Positions 1 through 11,992 of a stretch of 64,000 nucleotides of DNA are shown here, piece after piece. The number at the start of each line of letters is the position of its first letter. Position 1 is the stretch's first letter. Location: NCBI RefSeq assembly GCF_002575655.3, contig NC_053037.3:48558242-48622241 (forward strand). Direction: 5' to 3'. Under the pieces are notes generated by a model that saw only the letters and a list, made by a program, of their open reading frames with translations, was not told where the DNA came from and did not search any database. The stretch is from Aegilops tauschii subsp. strangulata (taxonomy: Eukaryota > Streptophyta > Magnoliopsida > Poales > Poaceae). The translations under genes were made by a program, and so were the position numbers.

Positions 1-1291
1 ATCGAATCGGCAGAGTAAGCAGCGGAATTGATTATGGATCGAATCGAGTTGACGACAACGTCGTTAACCCTAACCGGCTCAGACGCCAATGTTAGAAAAA
101 ATTAGGTTTTTGGAGCTAAACAGCCTACCTCTATTCCTCTGCCTTATCGATGATGCCGCTCACAATGCATATTAAGACTAGAGGGTGGGACCTTATATAG
201 ACTTCAAGTTCCAGATATTTCAATTTGTTTTCAGTTAGGACTCGTGACTTGTCAAACCAACCAGAATAATTAACAACCAGTTACCGAGTCCAAATACCGT
301 TAATCAATTTGGTCCCATACACGCATGTGTGAGTCATGCGCCGAGTTTGAATTCAAAATCAAACTCGCAGGCTTTAACAATCCATAGAGCCAATCCTACG
401 GACAACCTGGCATTCCGCTCTATACTGTTTCCGGGTATAATTCCAGTGTATTCATATAAACTGTGTTTTGTATTCTAGTATAGCCGTACCGGCTTTCTTA
501 AGTATATTTTCTTAAGTACAATTCCACATCAAGTATTCCCGGTTATTTCCATGAATACTTCCACAGTGAGGTTTTTATTCCGGGAGTATAATAATGTAGT
601 GGACATATAAAAATATTGCAAGCCACAAATTCCTACACGCGGCACATACTTGGCACCTCCTGCAACGGTCGCGAGCCCGACGGCATGGTGCAGACACGCG
701 GTGGTGGCGGCCATGGCATTGCCAGCGACTCTCCCTCTTGCGCTGACCCAGGCGGCGGTAGCGGTCGCACTCCCTCGCAGGTGTGGAAATGGCAGCGGCG
801 ATTGCTCTCTCACCTGCGGCGGAGCTAGGGTTACGCACCGTCATGGCAATGGCGAGCGCAGGCGATGTCGAGCGAACGACGACGGGGAGTAAACAGATGG
901 ATGTATTTTTCTTTTCTGGACTGGGCCGTATCTCTTCTAGGCTGGCATTCCGCTGCTTTCTAACTCTGTTTCCCTGGTTCCCACTTGCTGCCGTCGGATG
1001 GCTGCTGAACGGTGATGCCAGAAGGACGTCCCTCGGCAATAGTTTCAACCTACATTAGAGGATCTCGTTCCACCCTAGCCGCCCTTACCCGTTGCCCATG
1101 GCCGACGCTAGCGGCCGCGCGGTCCGTAGCACACACACCAGTTTCTCAACACAGCGCTCCCCCTCGACATTTTCTTCTTCTCGGTTACGCATAGCATGGG
1201 TATCATATATATTGAGAGAGAAAAAAGGGTACAAGAGCCCCTCCACGACGGTGTTACAACACACCCGTCTACTCCACACTAACACATAAAT
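1..1291. other. Intergenic, no gene recognised
   Basis: I see no convincing gene here. Short open frames occur on both strands between about 530 and 1290, but they overlap one another in a GC-rich stretch, lack recognisable domains and show no splice structure. The stretch may contain the 3' untranslated part of the LINE remnant that follows, which reads on the minus strand towards lower coordinates. No poly(A)-like terminus was identified. Confidence 0.4.
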
Positions 1292-2077
1292 CTACGTCTC
1301 ATTCGACACCCACATTTGAATCCGTGAGAAGAAGATATCTAAACCCGGTGTTCTCAACAATCCCACCGTCCTCCAAGTTCTACCGTCAACAAGAACCCTG
1401 CCTAGCAACCGCTGCAAAGATGGCGACTCACCGCAAACTATACCGATCTGGTGCTTCCACAACTCCCAAAAGGCCAGTGTGAGCAAAGCTCGCAGATCCT
1501 TGTCATGCATGCCTTGTATGCACTTGCCCAAGATCCAAACAGGGAGGGTGCTTGTCTGCGCGGGGGTCCAGTCCGGCTTGTCCAGAGCCGTGCACAGCTA
1601 TAGCCAGAAGGCTCTCGAGAAGACGCACTGCAACATGATATGACTCATGGTTTCATCCTTCTGGTTGCAAAGTATGCAAGTATCCTGATGCGGCAGTCCA
1701 CGTCTAGCCAAACGATCGGAGGTCCAACAACGGTTCTTCATGGCGAGCCAAACAAAGAACCGGCACTGCAGGGGGGCTCTAGACTTCCACGTGAAATCAG
1801 CCGTGGGGGCAAGCTGTCTTTCCATGAACAACGCTGCATACGCTGATCGGGCAGTGTAAGCGCCACCCGGCTCGCAAGCCCACTTGGTGACATCCGGAGT
1901 CCCAACTTGTATTTGTATGTTTCCAACGCGCTTCCCCTCGACTTCATAATTAAGCCGCTCATCGGTATCGACGATTCTACTTCTTAGAGTACACAACAAG
2001 CCTTCGGGAGCCTCCCATTGATACACCATGGGCCGTCTGGTGTGGCCCACTAATATGGGGTCCTCGGCCCGGACCAC
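1292..2077 (-). pseudogene. LINE-type ORF2 remnant, zf-RVT (C-terminal) part
   Basis: This is the C-terminal end of a non-LTR retrotransposon ORF2 or a relative. The open part at 1598-2077 (minus) shows the reverse-transcriptase zinc-binding (zf-RVT) pattern of plant LINEs: a W-K-S-R-A-P-L-Q-C-R-F-F-V-W-L segment, then R-R-G-L-P-H, a C-x2-C pair (CILC), and S-H-I-M-L-Q-C. After a frameshift the reading resumes at 1292-1531 with a F-W-E-L-W-K-H segment, as in the tail of these proteins. No reverse transcriptase or endonuclease domain lies upstream (above 2077), so it is a truncated and frameshifted fossil. The family is clear from the zinc-binding pattern. The exact LINE family is not assigned. 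Confidence 0.75.
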
Positions 2078-3254
2078 CAGGCCAGGAGACGATTTGATGA
2101 GAGACCCTCCCCCCTCCTCCCGACTGGGACACCGTTATCACTCATGTAAGGGAAGTGACCTACGAGGTCGGATCAGACTTTTGCTAGTCGGATGTGATCC
2201 AACCAGGGGCCGAGTAGACCTTTGGGCATCTAGAGTCCAAATGGGTCTCAAGTGTTGAGTCCATGATGGGATGTCTATATAAGTGGAGGGATACCGCGGT
2301 GCGAGGTAATCGATTGATCGAAATTGGATCAAAGGTTGGTCTGGCGCCTATAACTACAAGAGTTGCACCTAGCCACTTCTCCATGCTCGGGCAATGCGAA
2401 GAGACCTACACTCTGCCGCCCGACGTTACTCTTGTACGTGTTGATACCATTAGAGGAAGTGCGCTTCCATGGCTCAGACGAGCCTGTTTGAGGCATCTGG
2501 CGATTGACTGTACGTGGGAGATCGGTGATGAAGAGGACTCTGGGACGCGCTGCTCTGACTCTTGTTCCGCTGCGAGGGACTACATGTCTAGTGGTAATCT
2601 CATGATCTATCTTCTAAGCATGCTCCTGGATGATCTGTGCGGCATGATTAATTTTATTGGCAACAATTGCTCACCGCATAGCCCGACCCGTGAGGATTTC
2701 TTCATTATGGTGCAAGGTCATGATGGTGTCCCTCCTCTCATAGTGGCGAGCATGTCAATGAAAAACTTTGTGCTAGCGTCCCCTTCTCTCAGGTAGAGCA
2801 GCCTCGAACGTTGTCTCGCGATTGTCCGCTCCAGTGAACAGAGCCCCAAAAGCTTCTTGTGCAACAGGGCCACCTCCCCACTAGACAGTGCCCTATAATT
2901 TTTTTAGGGTGGCAGTGCCCTATAATTTGTAACAACATCCAGCCCGATAAATGACTTCCAGAGTGATTGAAATCTGTAGGCTCATATTACCAAATCCATT
3001 TATCGCTCCAACGTTATAAGCACTTCCCCGTGGCACGTAGTTTATTGTTCTGCACAACAAAAGGTTCCCAGAAGGTTGGATCGAGTTTCACGCTGCATTG
3101 ACATTCTCAGTAAAACTCTTCAGACTTTGGCGAGAAAGCTTTGAACTTGAACCTTGTACCCAAATGAAAATCTGCATGGAGATCCAACAGCAGAGGGCAA
3201 GTATCTGACAGCGAACCATCTTTGGAACACTATGATTTGAGTTCGTGTTATACT
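2078..3254. other. Intergenic, one unexplained open frame
   Basis: A 177-codon open frame runs at 2263-2796 (plus). Its predicted product has no domain I recognise, no clear upstream exon and no repeats, so I do not call it a gene. Near 2885-2935 a short phrase (gtgccctataatttt) occurs twice. Otherwise nothing is recognised. Confidence 0.3.
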
Positions 3255-3444
3255 CAATGGCGGAGCTATGTACACTTCTGGGGGGCTGTGCCCCCCCCCC
3301 CCCCCCCCCCCCCAAAGATTAGAGAAAACAGTGAAGGATTGCTTTTGTCGGGGCTAAGATTGAAGAAAAAAGTAGTCACTAGCCCCCCCAAACAATCATA
3401 TTTTATGCTCTGCCCCCCGGCATTCTCTGCTAGCTCCGCCACTG
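3255..3444. mobile_element. hAT-type non-autonomous element (190 bp)
   Basis: The ends form imperfect terminal inverted repeats: caatggcggagcta at the left and tagctccgccactg at the right. The flanks are matching 8-bp sequences, gttatact (3247-3254) and ggtatgct (3445-3452), identical at 6 of 8 positions, as expected for an aged hAT target duplication. There is no coding capacity. The interior has an uninterrupted run of 23 C at 3291-3313 facing G-rich sequence. A second element with a related terminus (cagtggcg) lies at 19118-19275. Confidence 0.72.
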
Positions 3445-4763
3445 GGTATGCTTCAACTTTCATGATTAGCATATATGCAAGTTGCCAACAATGATTGATA
3501 AATCACCATTTTTGATTTACAAAACAAATACAAGCGACTAACAATGTATTATGTCGTCGTTGATTGTTCTTACTGCAACATGACACAAGGTGCAACTCTA
3601 TTGATTCTGCTGCGAGTGTTTGCAAGTGTTGCGTGGTGTATTCAGGTCGGCAGATTGCACCAAAAAATATGAATTATTATTAAGACCTAAAGGCCTCGGA
3701 GGCGCGGCCTACGCTTCTAGAATGAAAGAAACTCATTTGATTCTTAATCAAGTGCCAATTGGATACACTCCCAAATTCGTCTCTTCCTTGGTGACACTTG
3801 TTTAGCCACAAACCCCGTGGACGTTAGCGATTTGTGTGTTACGTGCGGACACTGTTTGGCGATTTGCGACTGCCCCGGGTGGCAAAGACAAAACGGCACA
3901 AGCAAACGACTCCTGCCGACGAGTCACCCACGCCAACTCGGAGGGAGAAGCGGAGATGTCGCCGGGTCCACCACATCGCCACCACCGTGGAGCACCCTGG
4001 AATCAGACACCCGATACGTGGCTCCCCACGGCCGGCCTCCCTCTTTGTTCACTCCCCCCCACACCCACAGCCGCCGACTCCTGTCTGTGGCCGCGAGCGA
4101 GCGAAGTGAGACTGGTAGACGGGACACCAGTCCACGACTCCCGCCCCCCCGACGCTTCCGGAGATCCCTCCCTCCGTCCGCGGCGCCGGCGACCTGAGAG
4201 GGAGACCGGAGCACGGGTAAAGATCGATCCACGCCCCCCCTGGTCCTGTCCCCAGCATTTATGATTCGCGCTGTACTGATGCGCACGCGTTTCTCCGATC
4301 TGATGACAGCGGCAATCGGGCGGAGCTGGAGAGATAGGGAGGCGGGAGCTTGGAGAAGGCGGAGCGAACCACTCTTCTTCTCGTCGGAGAGGAGGCGCCC
4401 GCTGCGTGCGGGTCTGCACTGGTAATTAGCTCTGCTCTGCTCCCCCCTCTCTCTGTCTCCCCCTGCGCGCGAGGCTTCTTGATGCCCGCTGTTACTGTTC
4501 TTGTGTTCCGTGTGGGCGTGCGCGTGGATTGGATCACGGAATCATGGCGCAGAGCTTCGTCTTTGCCTTTCCCGTGGGGTACCACCTGATTCCATTCTCC
4601 TTTTTCTTTCACTGTTCGGCAAATATCTCCCTTTGTCGGCATGGAACAGGGGAAAATGGCTTTTCTCTTGGTCACATCCACAAGTATGGTATTAGAATCG
4701 AATTTTATAGAAAAAAGCCTGACAAAACATGTTGTCAATTTGGTCGTAGCATTGCAATCAGCC
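3445..4763 (+). promoter_or_regulatory. 5' region and probable 5'UTR intron of the 4764 gene
   Basis: The stretch becomes strongly GC-rich from about 3880 to 4420, as in many grass promoters and leader exons. A plausible leader intron starts at a GT donor at 4422 (ctgcactg/gtaatt) and ends at an AG acceptor at 4761 (gcaatcag/cc), two bases before the ATG of the downstream gene. No TATA box was confidently placed. Several overlapping GC-rich open frames on both strands here (3817-4419) are composition artefacts. The 61-codon frame at 3620-3805 is not recognised. Confidence 0.5.
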
Positions 4764-7347
4764 ATGGTCATGGACACCACTGACCCGGGCTACTGGCTCA
4801 ACTGGAGGTTCCTGCTCTGCGCGACCTGGGTCTACTCCTGCATGGCCCTGGCCTGCTACTTGATCTGGAAGTACGAGGGACCCAGTTCGCCGGCCGGCAA
4901 TGAGGAGGGGGTCGACAGAGAGGAGGCGCGGCCCAAGATCGGACCCGGAGTTGTGTATCTTGAAGACTGCTGGAAGCCGTGCCTTGAGGAGATCCATCCC
5001 GCTTGGCTGCTGGCTTTTCGCCTTGTGTCATTCTTGTTCATGGCTTCAGTGCTTGTCTCTGATGTTATTGTCGATGGATGGACCGTCTTCCTTTACTACA
5101 CTCAGTAAGCTACTTCATCCTTCCTCGTATTACTGCCTGTGAAGTTTCGCTAACAACAACTGAAAGATAACGCAAAGTCTCCATTTGGTACAAAGTAATA
5201 TTCAGAACATTATTTGATTTCGTTTGTTCTCTACATTTGACAGGTGGACCTTCTTGCTTGTCACCTTGTACTTTGGGGTATGTTGTTTGCTACAGTAAAC
5301 TCATTGTGACCACTTATTCTTACCTACACACGAGAATGACAACAACATGTTCTGCCAGAATTTGAACAAATGACCAATATAAAATGTTTTTTGATTGTAT
5401 AACATGCAATTTGTTGTATCCACATGCTTGCTCATTGCCTATTTTGCTGGCACTTACTAGGTGATACCTCTAACGTGCACCTTCTTCATCTTTAGCTTGG
5501 TTCGGTGCTTTCGATCTATGGATGTTATCGGTACGCTTGCAAGACGGATAAATCTGATGGAGATCATGGCTCTTATATCATTGCTCCAACGGGGGAAAGT
5601 ACATACGACGATTCCATCAAAAGATCTTGTTTCAATAAAACACATGATGGCCGGGAAATTGCAGGATTTTGGGGTTATCTGTTCCAGATTATGTTTCAGG
5701 TAATTCATCATATATATTTAAATACAAAGTGCAAATGATTTTCTGAGTTTTAACTGCTGAACGGTAGGTGTGTTGTGATTGATTGAAAAAACAAATAACA
5801 TAATCTGAAAGTGTAATTGCTTGACATGTAATTATTTTACATTATTATAGCTTTTCTTTGACTGAAAGCATTATGAACTGTGGCCGGCCGATGAATGGTG
5901 ATGATTAGGGATTTGGTGTTTGTTGCGCCCCGATTTTGATATGCTTGTTTTCAGACAAATGCAGGTGCTGTGATGCTTACGGATATGGTGTTTTGGTTCA
6001 TTCTCTACCCTTTTCTTGCCCGGAATCAGTATCAAATGAATTTTGTGAGTTTTCGATCACAGATTTTCAAACTGTATTCTCTGGGACCTTTTAAGTTATT
6101 TGTTAGTCCAAAGAAATGGGAAGAATTGTTGCCACTTTTTTGATAACCAAAACTATGATTTGTATCATTTACTTCATTATTGTATATTTTATTCTGAATT
6201 TACTCTAAAACCATAATACATAGAAGTCTAAATAGGACCCCTCTAGTTCCATTCTGGTTATTGAGCTAGTCCATATGATTGTGTATGGCTTTGGGTTGTG
6301 GGTTCTGCAAATTGTGATATTTTGTTGGTGGTTTGGAGCTGTGCTAACGATGGTGAACATATTCTTTGCTGCATGTCTTACTACTATTTTGTGATTGCAT
6401 ACTGCAGTTGCTGATTGGAACACATTCACTCAATGCTCTCTTCATAATTGGTGATACTGCTTTGAATAGCCTGGTAAATGTCTTGTGCCTGAATATATCA
6501 ATCCATACCACAATCTTCTGATCTTTATATTGATTGTTTAATCTAAAATTGCAGCGTTTTCCGTGGTTTAGAATATCATATTTCATGCTCTGGACAGGCC
6601 TTTTCGTCAGTGTTCAGTGGATTATCCATGCTAATGTGTCGATTTGGTAATACTTTTACTTACATCTCCCTTTATTATATTGAATCTTAATCGTGGAAAA
6701 AATATTCTTGTGTTTATGTTATACTATTTTTCCAGGTGGCCTTACCCATTCCTAGACTTGACATACCCTCGAGCACCTGTCTGGTAAGCTCTGCTTGACG
6801 AAAGTACTTTTGTAGTGCTATTCTTCCATGTGCAGCTGCTTCATTAATGAATTAGTACCTTTGTATACAATCTAGACTGGGCATGGTACATACCTAGCAT
6901 GCATAAGTCAAGAATGAACTTAGATTGACCGCAGTTGATAGATTTCCTTACTGGTTTGCCTTAAACATCAATCCAGACTATGGTTGTTTCTTGGGGATAC
7001 ATTTTGGGGTCAACCATTTTTGGATAGATGATCAAGAAGACTAGTCAACAGAATTCTGAACAGCTTCATAACCTGATTACTGTTTTAGGTTCTTGCATAA
7101 ATTTCGATTGGTTCAAAATCCTTTCGAGATACTTAATTATAGTTCTTTTTAACATATAATCTCCATTACTGTTTGAACTTGTAACCTTTCTGCCTCAAAC
7201 TGCGATCTTAAAAAACTGTACCCATGCAGGTACTTGGTGGTGGCATTGCTTCACTTCCCTTGTTATGGTCTCTTTGCCCTAGTTCTGAGGATCAAGAAAT
7301 CTCTCCTGGAAAGCTGGTTCCCACATAGTTACACATACGTGAAGTAG
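4764..7347 (+). CDS. Rolling-stone-like multi-pass membrane protein (8 coding exons)
   Basis: Predicted 330-residue plant membrane protein resembling the family related to Drosophila rolling stone (PANTHER PTHR12242 type). Plant members have no established biochemical function. Coding exons are 4764-5104, 5244-5277, 5496-5699, 5955-6044, 6408-6473, 6555-6646, 6736-6783 and 7230-7347. All introns are GT-AG, phases agree across every junction, and the frame has no stop until TAG at 7345. The ATG at 4764 sits in a good context (gccATGG) next to a probable leader-intron acceptor. About seven hydrophobic segments lie near residues 16-36, 83-105, 115-138, 194-214, 224-245, 252-273 and 293-314, with a polar loop at about 140-190. 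The short C-terminal tail ends in Y-V-K. It is the only clearly undamaged gene here, and neighbouring elements do not interrupt it. Family assignment is from memory of the family pattern. Confidence 0.85.
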
Positions 7348-8760
7348 ACAAGAAGATACACATATACTGGCACAATTTATTCCCAATTTTCCTTGTCCTG
7401 AAAACCACATGGAGCTTCTGCTACTACACAATCAGCCGCATTCTTCGGAGTTAGGTGCCTGTAATTCCTTGTACTTGAAAGCACGGGCTCTTTACGAGGT
7501 TCTTTACTCAAAAGTGGATGTGTGAATTGCCACGACGTATGTTCACCAAATTTTTTGGGATGCGTAGCTTCTTTGAAGTCTGAACCAGGCCTTCTTTCCA
7601 GTGGGGAATTTTGTGCAATCTGAATCTGATATGTGACACCCCACCATTTGATAGCTGCTTTAGTTGCATTTCTTCTCCTGTCCTGCTATTTGCCTAGCCA
7701 GTACATCCATGAATTTTGGAATATTTATAGAGAATGGGAAGGTGGGGGGATAAAGCTTTGCAGCCTATCGACACAACAGAGAGCAACGCTGGTGTAATCA
7801 AACAGCATCGGTCAGCTGTGATCAAACCACAACACTGCACCGTTGACACAATCCAAAGGCTCTGAGACTGCATAACGCCACGACACAGGTGGTGTCGTGG
7901 GACTCACTTGAAGGGTCACGAGGCCGAGGCAACGCCACGGCACCTGTGTGCCACCAACGCAGACGACGCCATGGCATATGTTTCCCAAACATGAGCCGTT
8001 AGTTACCACCAATAGTCATGGTTTTCAGGACGACGCCTCCAAAAAGGTAGTGACAACGCCGTCTAATCTAGCAAAACCAGATCGGCTTACGCCTAGAGAG
8101 AGGGAGTTGGATGAACTAGACATCCCAGCAATGCTGTCACCACCATCAACAGAATTTTTTACAAGGATTTCACCTGGAGCCAGACACGACCGCATCACCT
8201 CAAAATCCAAAGACCCAACACACGTCCGGCCACTGCACGCAGGCCCCGAGAGGAGAGAGGAGCCCCCACTGCACCACGAGAAGAGGACGTCTTGGCCTTG
8301 GCCTCGGTTGGCAAGCCAAGGACGCGGCGATGGCTGCATTTCTACCACTCTAGCGGTGGCTCATTCGGCATGCGTCAGGTGACATTGCGCGATGGGCAGA
8401 CCTGGGATCGATGTAGGCCGTAAAATCGTTTTTATTTAATACTGCGTTGGTAGGGTCTTGAACTCAAGACCTCTTGGCTCTGATATCATATTAAATTCAT
8501 GCTCCAGCCAACTCATCCAAAAGTCCGAACTGATGGAGGGAGGTGGACAATATATTCCAACAGGCAGGCATATGCCATTAGCAAGGTAGTCCGTGACTGC
8601 ATCTTGGGGTCTCCAGCAGTGAGGAGACTGACCTTGCGACAGTTGGCGGTGGAGATGGTCTCTGTTTTCTCAGCATCGCATTAGGATCAACAGTTAGACG
8701 GACCCCATCTACCTTGTAGAGAGCGTTAGCTTAAACCGATGGGATCCTTCTCCTAATCTA
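7348..8760. other. 3'UTR of the preceding gene, then unclassified repeat-like DNA
   Basis: About 7348-7720 probably holds the 3'UTR of the rolling-stone-like gene. No canonical poly(A) signal was confidently placed. From about 7760 to 8400 there are overlapping open frames on both strands (a 144-codon frame at 7948-8382 plus, and a 107-codon frame at 8025-8348 minus). Neither has a recognisable domain. The composition suggests an old, unclassified transposon remnant. Confidence 0.35.
8435..8560 (-). repeat. LTR-end/primer-site-like or tRNA-derived fragment
   Basis: On the minus strand this reads a tail ending in aatttaata, followed at 8488-8477 by tgatatcagagc. That differs by one base from the plant initiator-Met tRNA primer-binding consensus tggtatcagagc. 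It is followed by a ggtcttgagttcaagac stretch resembling a tRNA B box. It could be the inner edge of a degraded LTR or a tRNA-derived SINE piece. No partner LTR was found. Confidence 0.35.
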
Positions 8761-8809
8761 CACTACTGCAGGATGCTGCTAACGCGACACTACGATCAGA
8801 GACCCTTCG

Positions 8810-9125
8810 ACGAAGCTGTGTGCGATGCAATAATCGCAAACGATGGTGTAAAAAACCCGTCAAAAAAGGTGCAGAACGTTTGCGATGACGGATGCATCAA
8901 ACACAGTTCGGATTTTAGTTGCGTGTGCGATGCAGGGCATACAGTTCAGTTTAATTAACTGTTTGTGATGAGGAGAAATAAAAGAAATGGGCAGCTAGAT
9001 GAAGGTGTGTGCGATATACAGCATACGGTTCACTCGGATGAACTGTTTGTGATTAGGCAACACAAAAGAAACGGTCACCAGATCAAGGTGTGTGCGATGT
9101 ATGGCATGCGGTTCACTCGGCCTTG
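8810..9125. repeat. Left subterminal short repeats
   Basis: At least four spaced copies of a gtgtgcgat(g/a) phrase occur here, linked to gcatacggttcactcgg and aactgtttgtgat phrases. Such short degenerate repeats near a terminus are typical transposase-binding arrays of CACTA elements. The repeats are seen directly. The binding role is inferred from the family. Confidence 0.55.
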
Positions 9126-9257
9126 TCGTCAGTGTACCGTGGCAACCGTCCACCGCCTCTTCGCCTTTCCCTCTCGATTTGGAACTGTTGTCGCACACTC
9201 TTCCTCCCTCCATTTGCCTTCACCCTTCCTTCTGCCATTGTTCGACCGTCTTCTCCA

Positions 9258-10672
9258 TGGAGGGAACAGGCCGGAAACGACCCCGCTATTCTTGCCCCGA
9301 TCTGAAAGATGACGTGGTGGAGGAACTCATTGATCTGTGTGACGTCATCACCTCGGCTAGCATGGCAGGTTCTTTCAAGTCCATTCTCGACTCAACAAAT
9401 AACAACATTGCAAAGAACCCAAGGGTTCAGGAGCGGTTTGATCTCGCCTATATATCTTCTTCGCCATGACGCTGGTCGCCGGCGTGGGGACGATAGAAGC
9501 CTCGCCTTGTGCAAGTTGATGCCGCTTGATAATGATACGTGTGATGTTAAGATGCCATCGCTTAAGGGTAAGGCTTGGGCAGACGCAAATGGAGATTGGG
9601 TTGTTTATATTGGGTATAACTGCGAGTGGGAACTTGTGAATGTGTACACTCGTCACTGGGTTCCACTTCCAAAAATCACAGACTGCCCTGAGGTCGAGCA
9701 CACAAATGATCTACATACGTTCAAATACGATCATGGTGACTGTCGTCTACGGAAGATAGCAATTTGTCGAGTTCCCAACCACTCTTGGGATTACAAGAAC
9801 TATGAAGTTGTTGCTATCTTCGACAAGCTTGTTGCCGTCCTTACTTCCACGCCTCGATGGATATTGCTCAAAAATCAATTTTTTACACGGATAAGTACTG
9901 TGATGCAATTCAATACGAGGGTCTTGTGTTTGCTGCCACCACTCGTGGCACTGTTTTTGCATGGAATCCTTATGGTTTTGGTACGTTTGTCTTCCATCGT
10001 AACTATAATTGTTTCATCCACATGCATGGGGGTTAGCTAGCTAGTTTCCCTTTACTAATTAACCTTCTTGTGTTTCCAAGGTCCTATGAACATTCCATCA
10101 CCTATACTTGATTTTTTTTATAACCAAGGGGGAGATGACGATGGTGATGATCACGAGCATGAGGACAAGCAGGACCTATATACTCAATGGCGCCTGGCAA
10201 CTTATTCCGATGGATCACCTCTTCTTGTATGTATACAGGGCACTGCTGATGTTACTAACGAAGCAGGTGTTGTCTCCCATGGTCGCACTCTCCGGACCTA
10301 TTCCAACATCTGTTGCAGGGTATTCGGGATGGATACTAGTATGCTAGTGCCAACACCCTCTCCATGGTTCAGTATTGATAGTCTTGGAGAAAACTCGCTC
10401 TTCCTTGGACAAAACTATCCAATGATGGTGAAAGGCGATCCAGCTGCTGTTGACACAATGTTACTACCATTTATGAGAAGCAACTGTATCTATACCTTGG
10501 ACATTCCTATGGTTCCCTACCCTGGCTATCACATATGTGTCCTGATATCGGCCGCTTCAGCCTGGATGATCAGTTCTGCGTTGGTCTCGAGATTGACAAT
10601 AGCACGCCCTTCCCAGAGAATCGGTTATGGTTCAAAGCAAGCGTTTCCAACGCCGAGGATTGGTTGAGCTGA
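9258..10672 (+). pseudogene. KIB1-4 beta-propeller (DUF295)-like gene, frameshifted
   Basis: The reading resembles grass proteins with the KIB1-4 beta-propeller domain (formerly DUF295), often linked to F-box proteins. Diagnostic pieces are F-A-W-N-P-Y-G-F near 9960, W-R-L-A at 10190, and W-F-S-I-D-S-L-G-E-N-S-L-F-L-G-Q-N-Y-P at 10365-10420. The end reads L-W-F-K-A-S-V-S-N-A-E-D-W-L-S before TGA at 10670. An intron with gtacgt donor near 9980 and ccaag acceptor at 10080 joins the two halves in phase. The frame shifts at about 9470, 9860 and 10490, so no continuous protein is possible. The first segment from ATG 9258 is short and lacks a clear F-box. It lies inside the CACTA-like block, so capture by the transposon is likely. 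Confidence 0.72.
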
Positions 10673-10961
10673 AGTTTATTTCATCGCTTTGTTATTTGTT
10701 GTGTGAGAAAAACTTTAGTATCTACTAGAATTTTTTGTTGGAAATAATCTATAATCCAACATGTATCCTCGTTGTCGTTGTGTGTTGATGACTTGTTGTA
10801 TGTAATGAACGGTACATTTGCATACGCGTCCCGTGAACTCACGCCTGCTCGCACGACACACGGGTCGCGTGGCGGCACCTATATTATTTTTCTATTTGGA
10901 TGATTAATGCTGCCGCTTTATTGCTTAACCGAAGCATGGCACGTATCCATTGTTGGTCTAA

Positions 10962-11234
10962 GGCTAGTCATAGTGGGGAGTATCATATACTAGTATCATG
11001 CATATGATACTAGTGTATGTTACTACCTTCATAGTGCATAGTATCATAAAGTAGTATCATAGATGATCATATTTATTGCCATGCATGACACAAAGTAGCA
11101 TAACATTTAATATGATACGGTATCTACCTATGTTACTCTAACCCTCTCTCTCTTCTTTAATTGTGTGCCACATAAGCATGTTTGCTAGTCCCAAGTGCAT
11201 GTTACCGGTTATGTTACCCCCACTATGGCTAGCC
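10962..11234. mobile_element. Tourist/Harbinger-type MITE (273 bp)
   Basis: Terminal inverted repeats read ggctagtcatagtgggg at the left and ccccactatggctagcc at the right. The flanks are a perfect 3-bp duplication, taa at 10959-10961 and 11235-11237, as produced by PIF/Harbinger transposases. The interior is AT-rich with repeated agtatcat phrases and no coding capacity. It inserted a little downstream of the KIB-like pseudogene. Confidence 0.85.
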
Positions 11235-11992
11235 TAACGCTCACAGTTCGAATAAATAATCCGTTTGGGATATTGGTTCCAATTATTAATAATCTCCCGT
11301 ATGCAATTAGATAAAGATTACATCAAAACTGGTCTCAAATTTGACAAAAAAAGTACAATGCCATTTTGTATTGGTGTTCATATGAGCAGTGCTAGTGATT
11401 TTAGTTGCAAAAATTAGATAGTGCTAGTGATTTTTAGCTGCATATTTTGACAAATCGCAGTGTTACAAGGTTGACAAATGGCAATGTTACTAGATCAACA
11501 AATGTCAATCTTTCCAGTTTGACAAATGGCAACATACCCAATATGACAGACGCAAATCTTACCCAATTGTTTCTACGTGGTTGCACACGGGTCATCCAAA
11601 ACAACCATTTGCATTGAAGGGATGCACAAATGCTGTGACGCGAATTTTCCCTTGACTTAAGGGGGAAGACCATAGCTCTCACTTTGCATATGGGTGTTCT
11701 ATCTAAAACATTTGCGATCAAAAGCGGCATAAATCCTACTCGGCACATTTTCCCTTGGCTTCCTGGGGAAGCTGTCGGTTTGCATACGGGTGTTCTAACT
11801 AAAACGTTTGCGGTGAGTGTTTCATATTTAAAAACCATTGAAGTTATTTTCAAAATAAAATCATTTGATAAGTCTATACATTAAGAGAGAAAAACGCAAG
11901 TTCGTTCAAACATAATCTTTCATTCAGTCACACTGCGAGTTTATATTCATATGATCGAGAATTAGAGATACAGTATTAAACCCCCCAAAAAA
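11235..11992. other. CACTA-like spacer with scattered repeat phrases
   Basis: No gene is recognised. Between 11440 and 11570 a tgacaaatggcaat phrase recurs several times. Between 11590 and 11820 phrases such as catacgggtgttct and ctaaaac(a/g)tttgcg occur twice, resembling subterminal repeats of CACTA elements. They may mark the edge of a nested or shortened element. Confidence 0.35.

Noticed and set aside
529..1058. Overlapping frames of 70-157 codons near the left end
   Set aside because: No domain, start context or splice signals, and frames on both strands are equally open because of GC content.
2263..2796. A 177-codon frame as a real gene
   Set aside because: No domain, no homology I recognise and no supporting splice or promoter features.
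3834..4419. Frames of 91-142 codons upstream of the rolling-stone-like gene
   Set aside because: They lie in the GC-rich promoter/leader, overlap in many frames and do not connect to the coding exons.
7948..8382. A 144-codon plus-strand frame as a gene
   Set aside because: No recognisable domain, with an equally long antisense frame. The composition suggests repeat-derived sequence.
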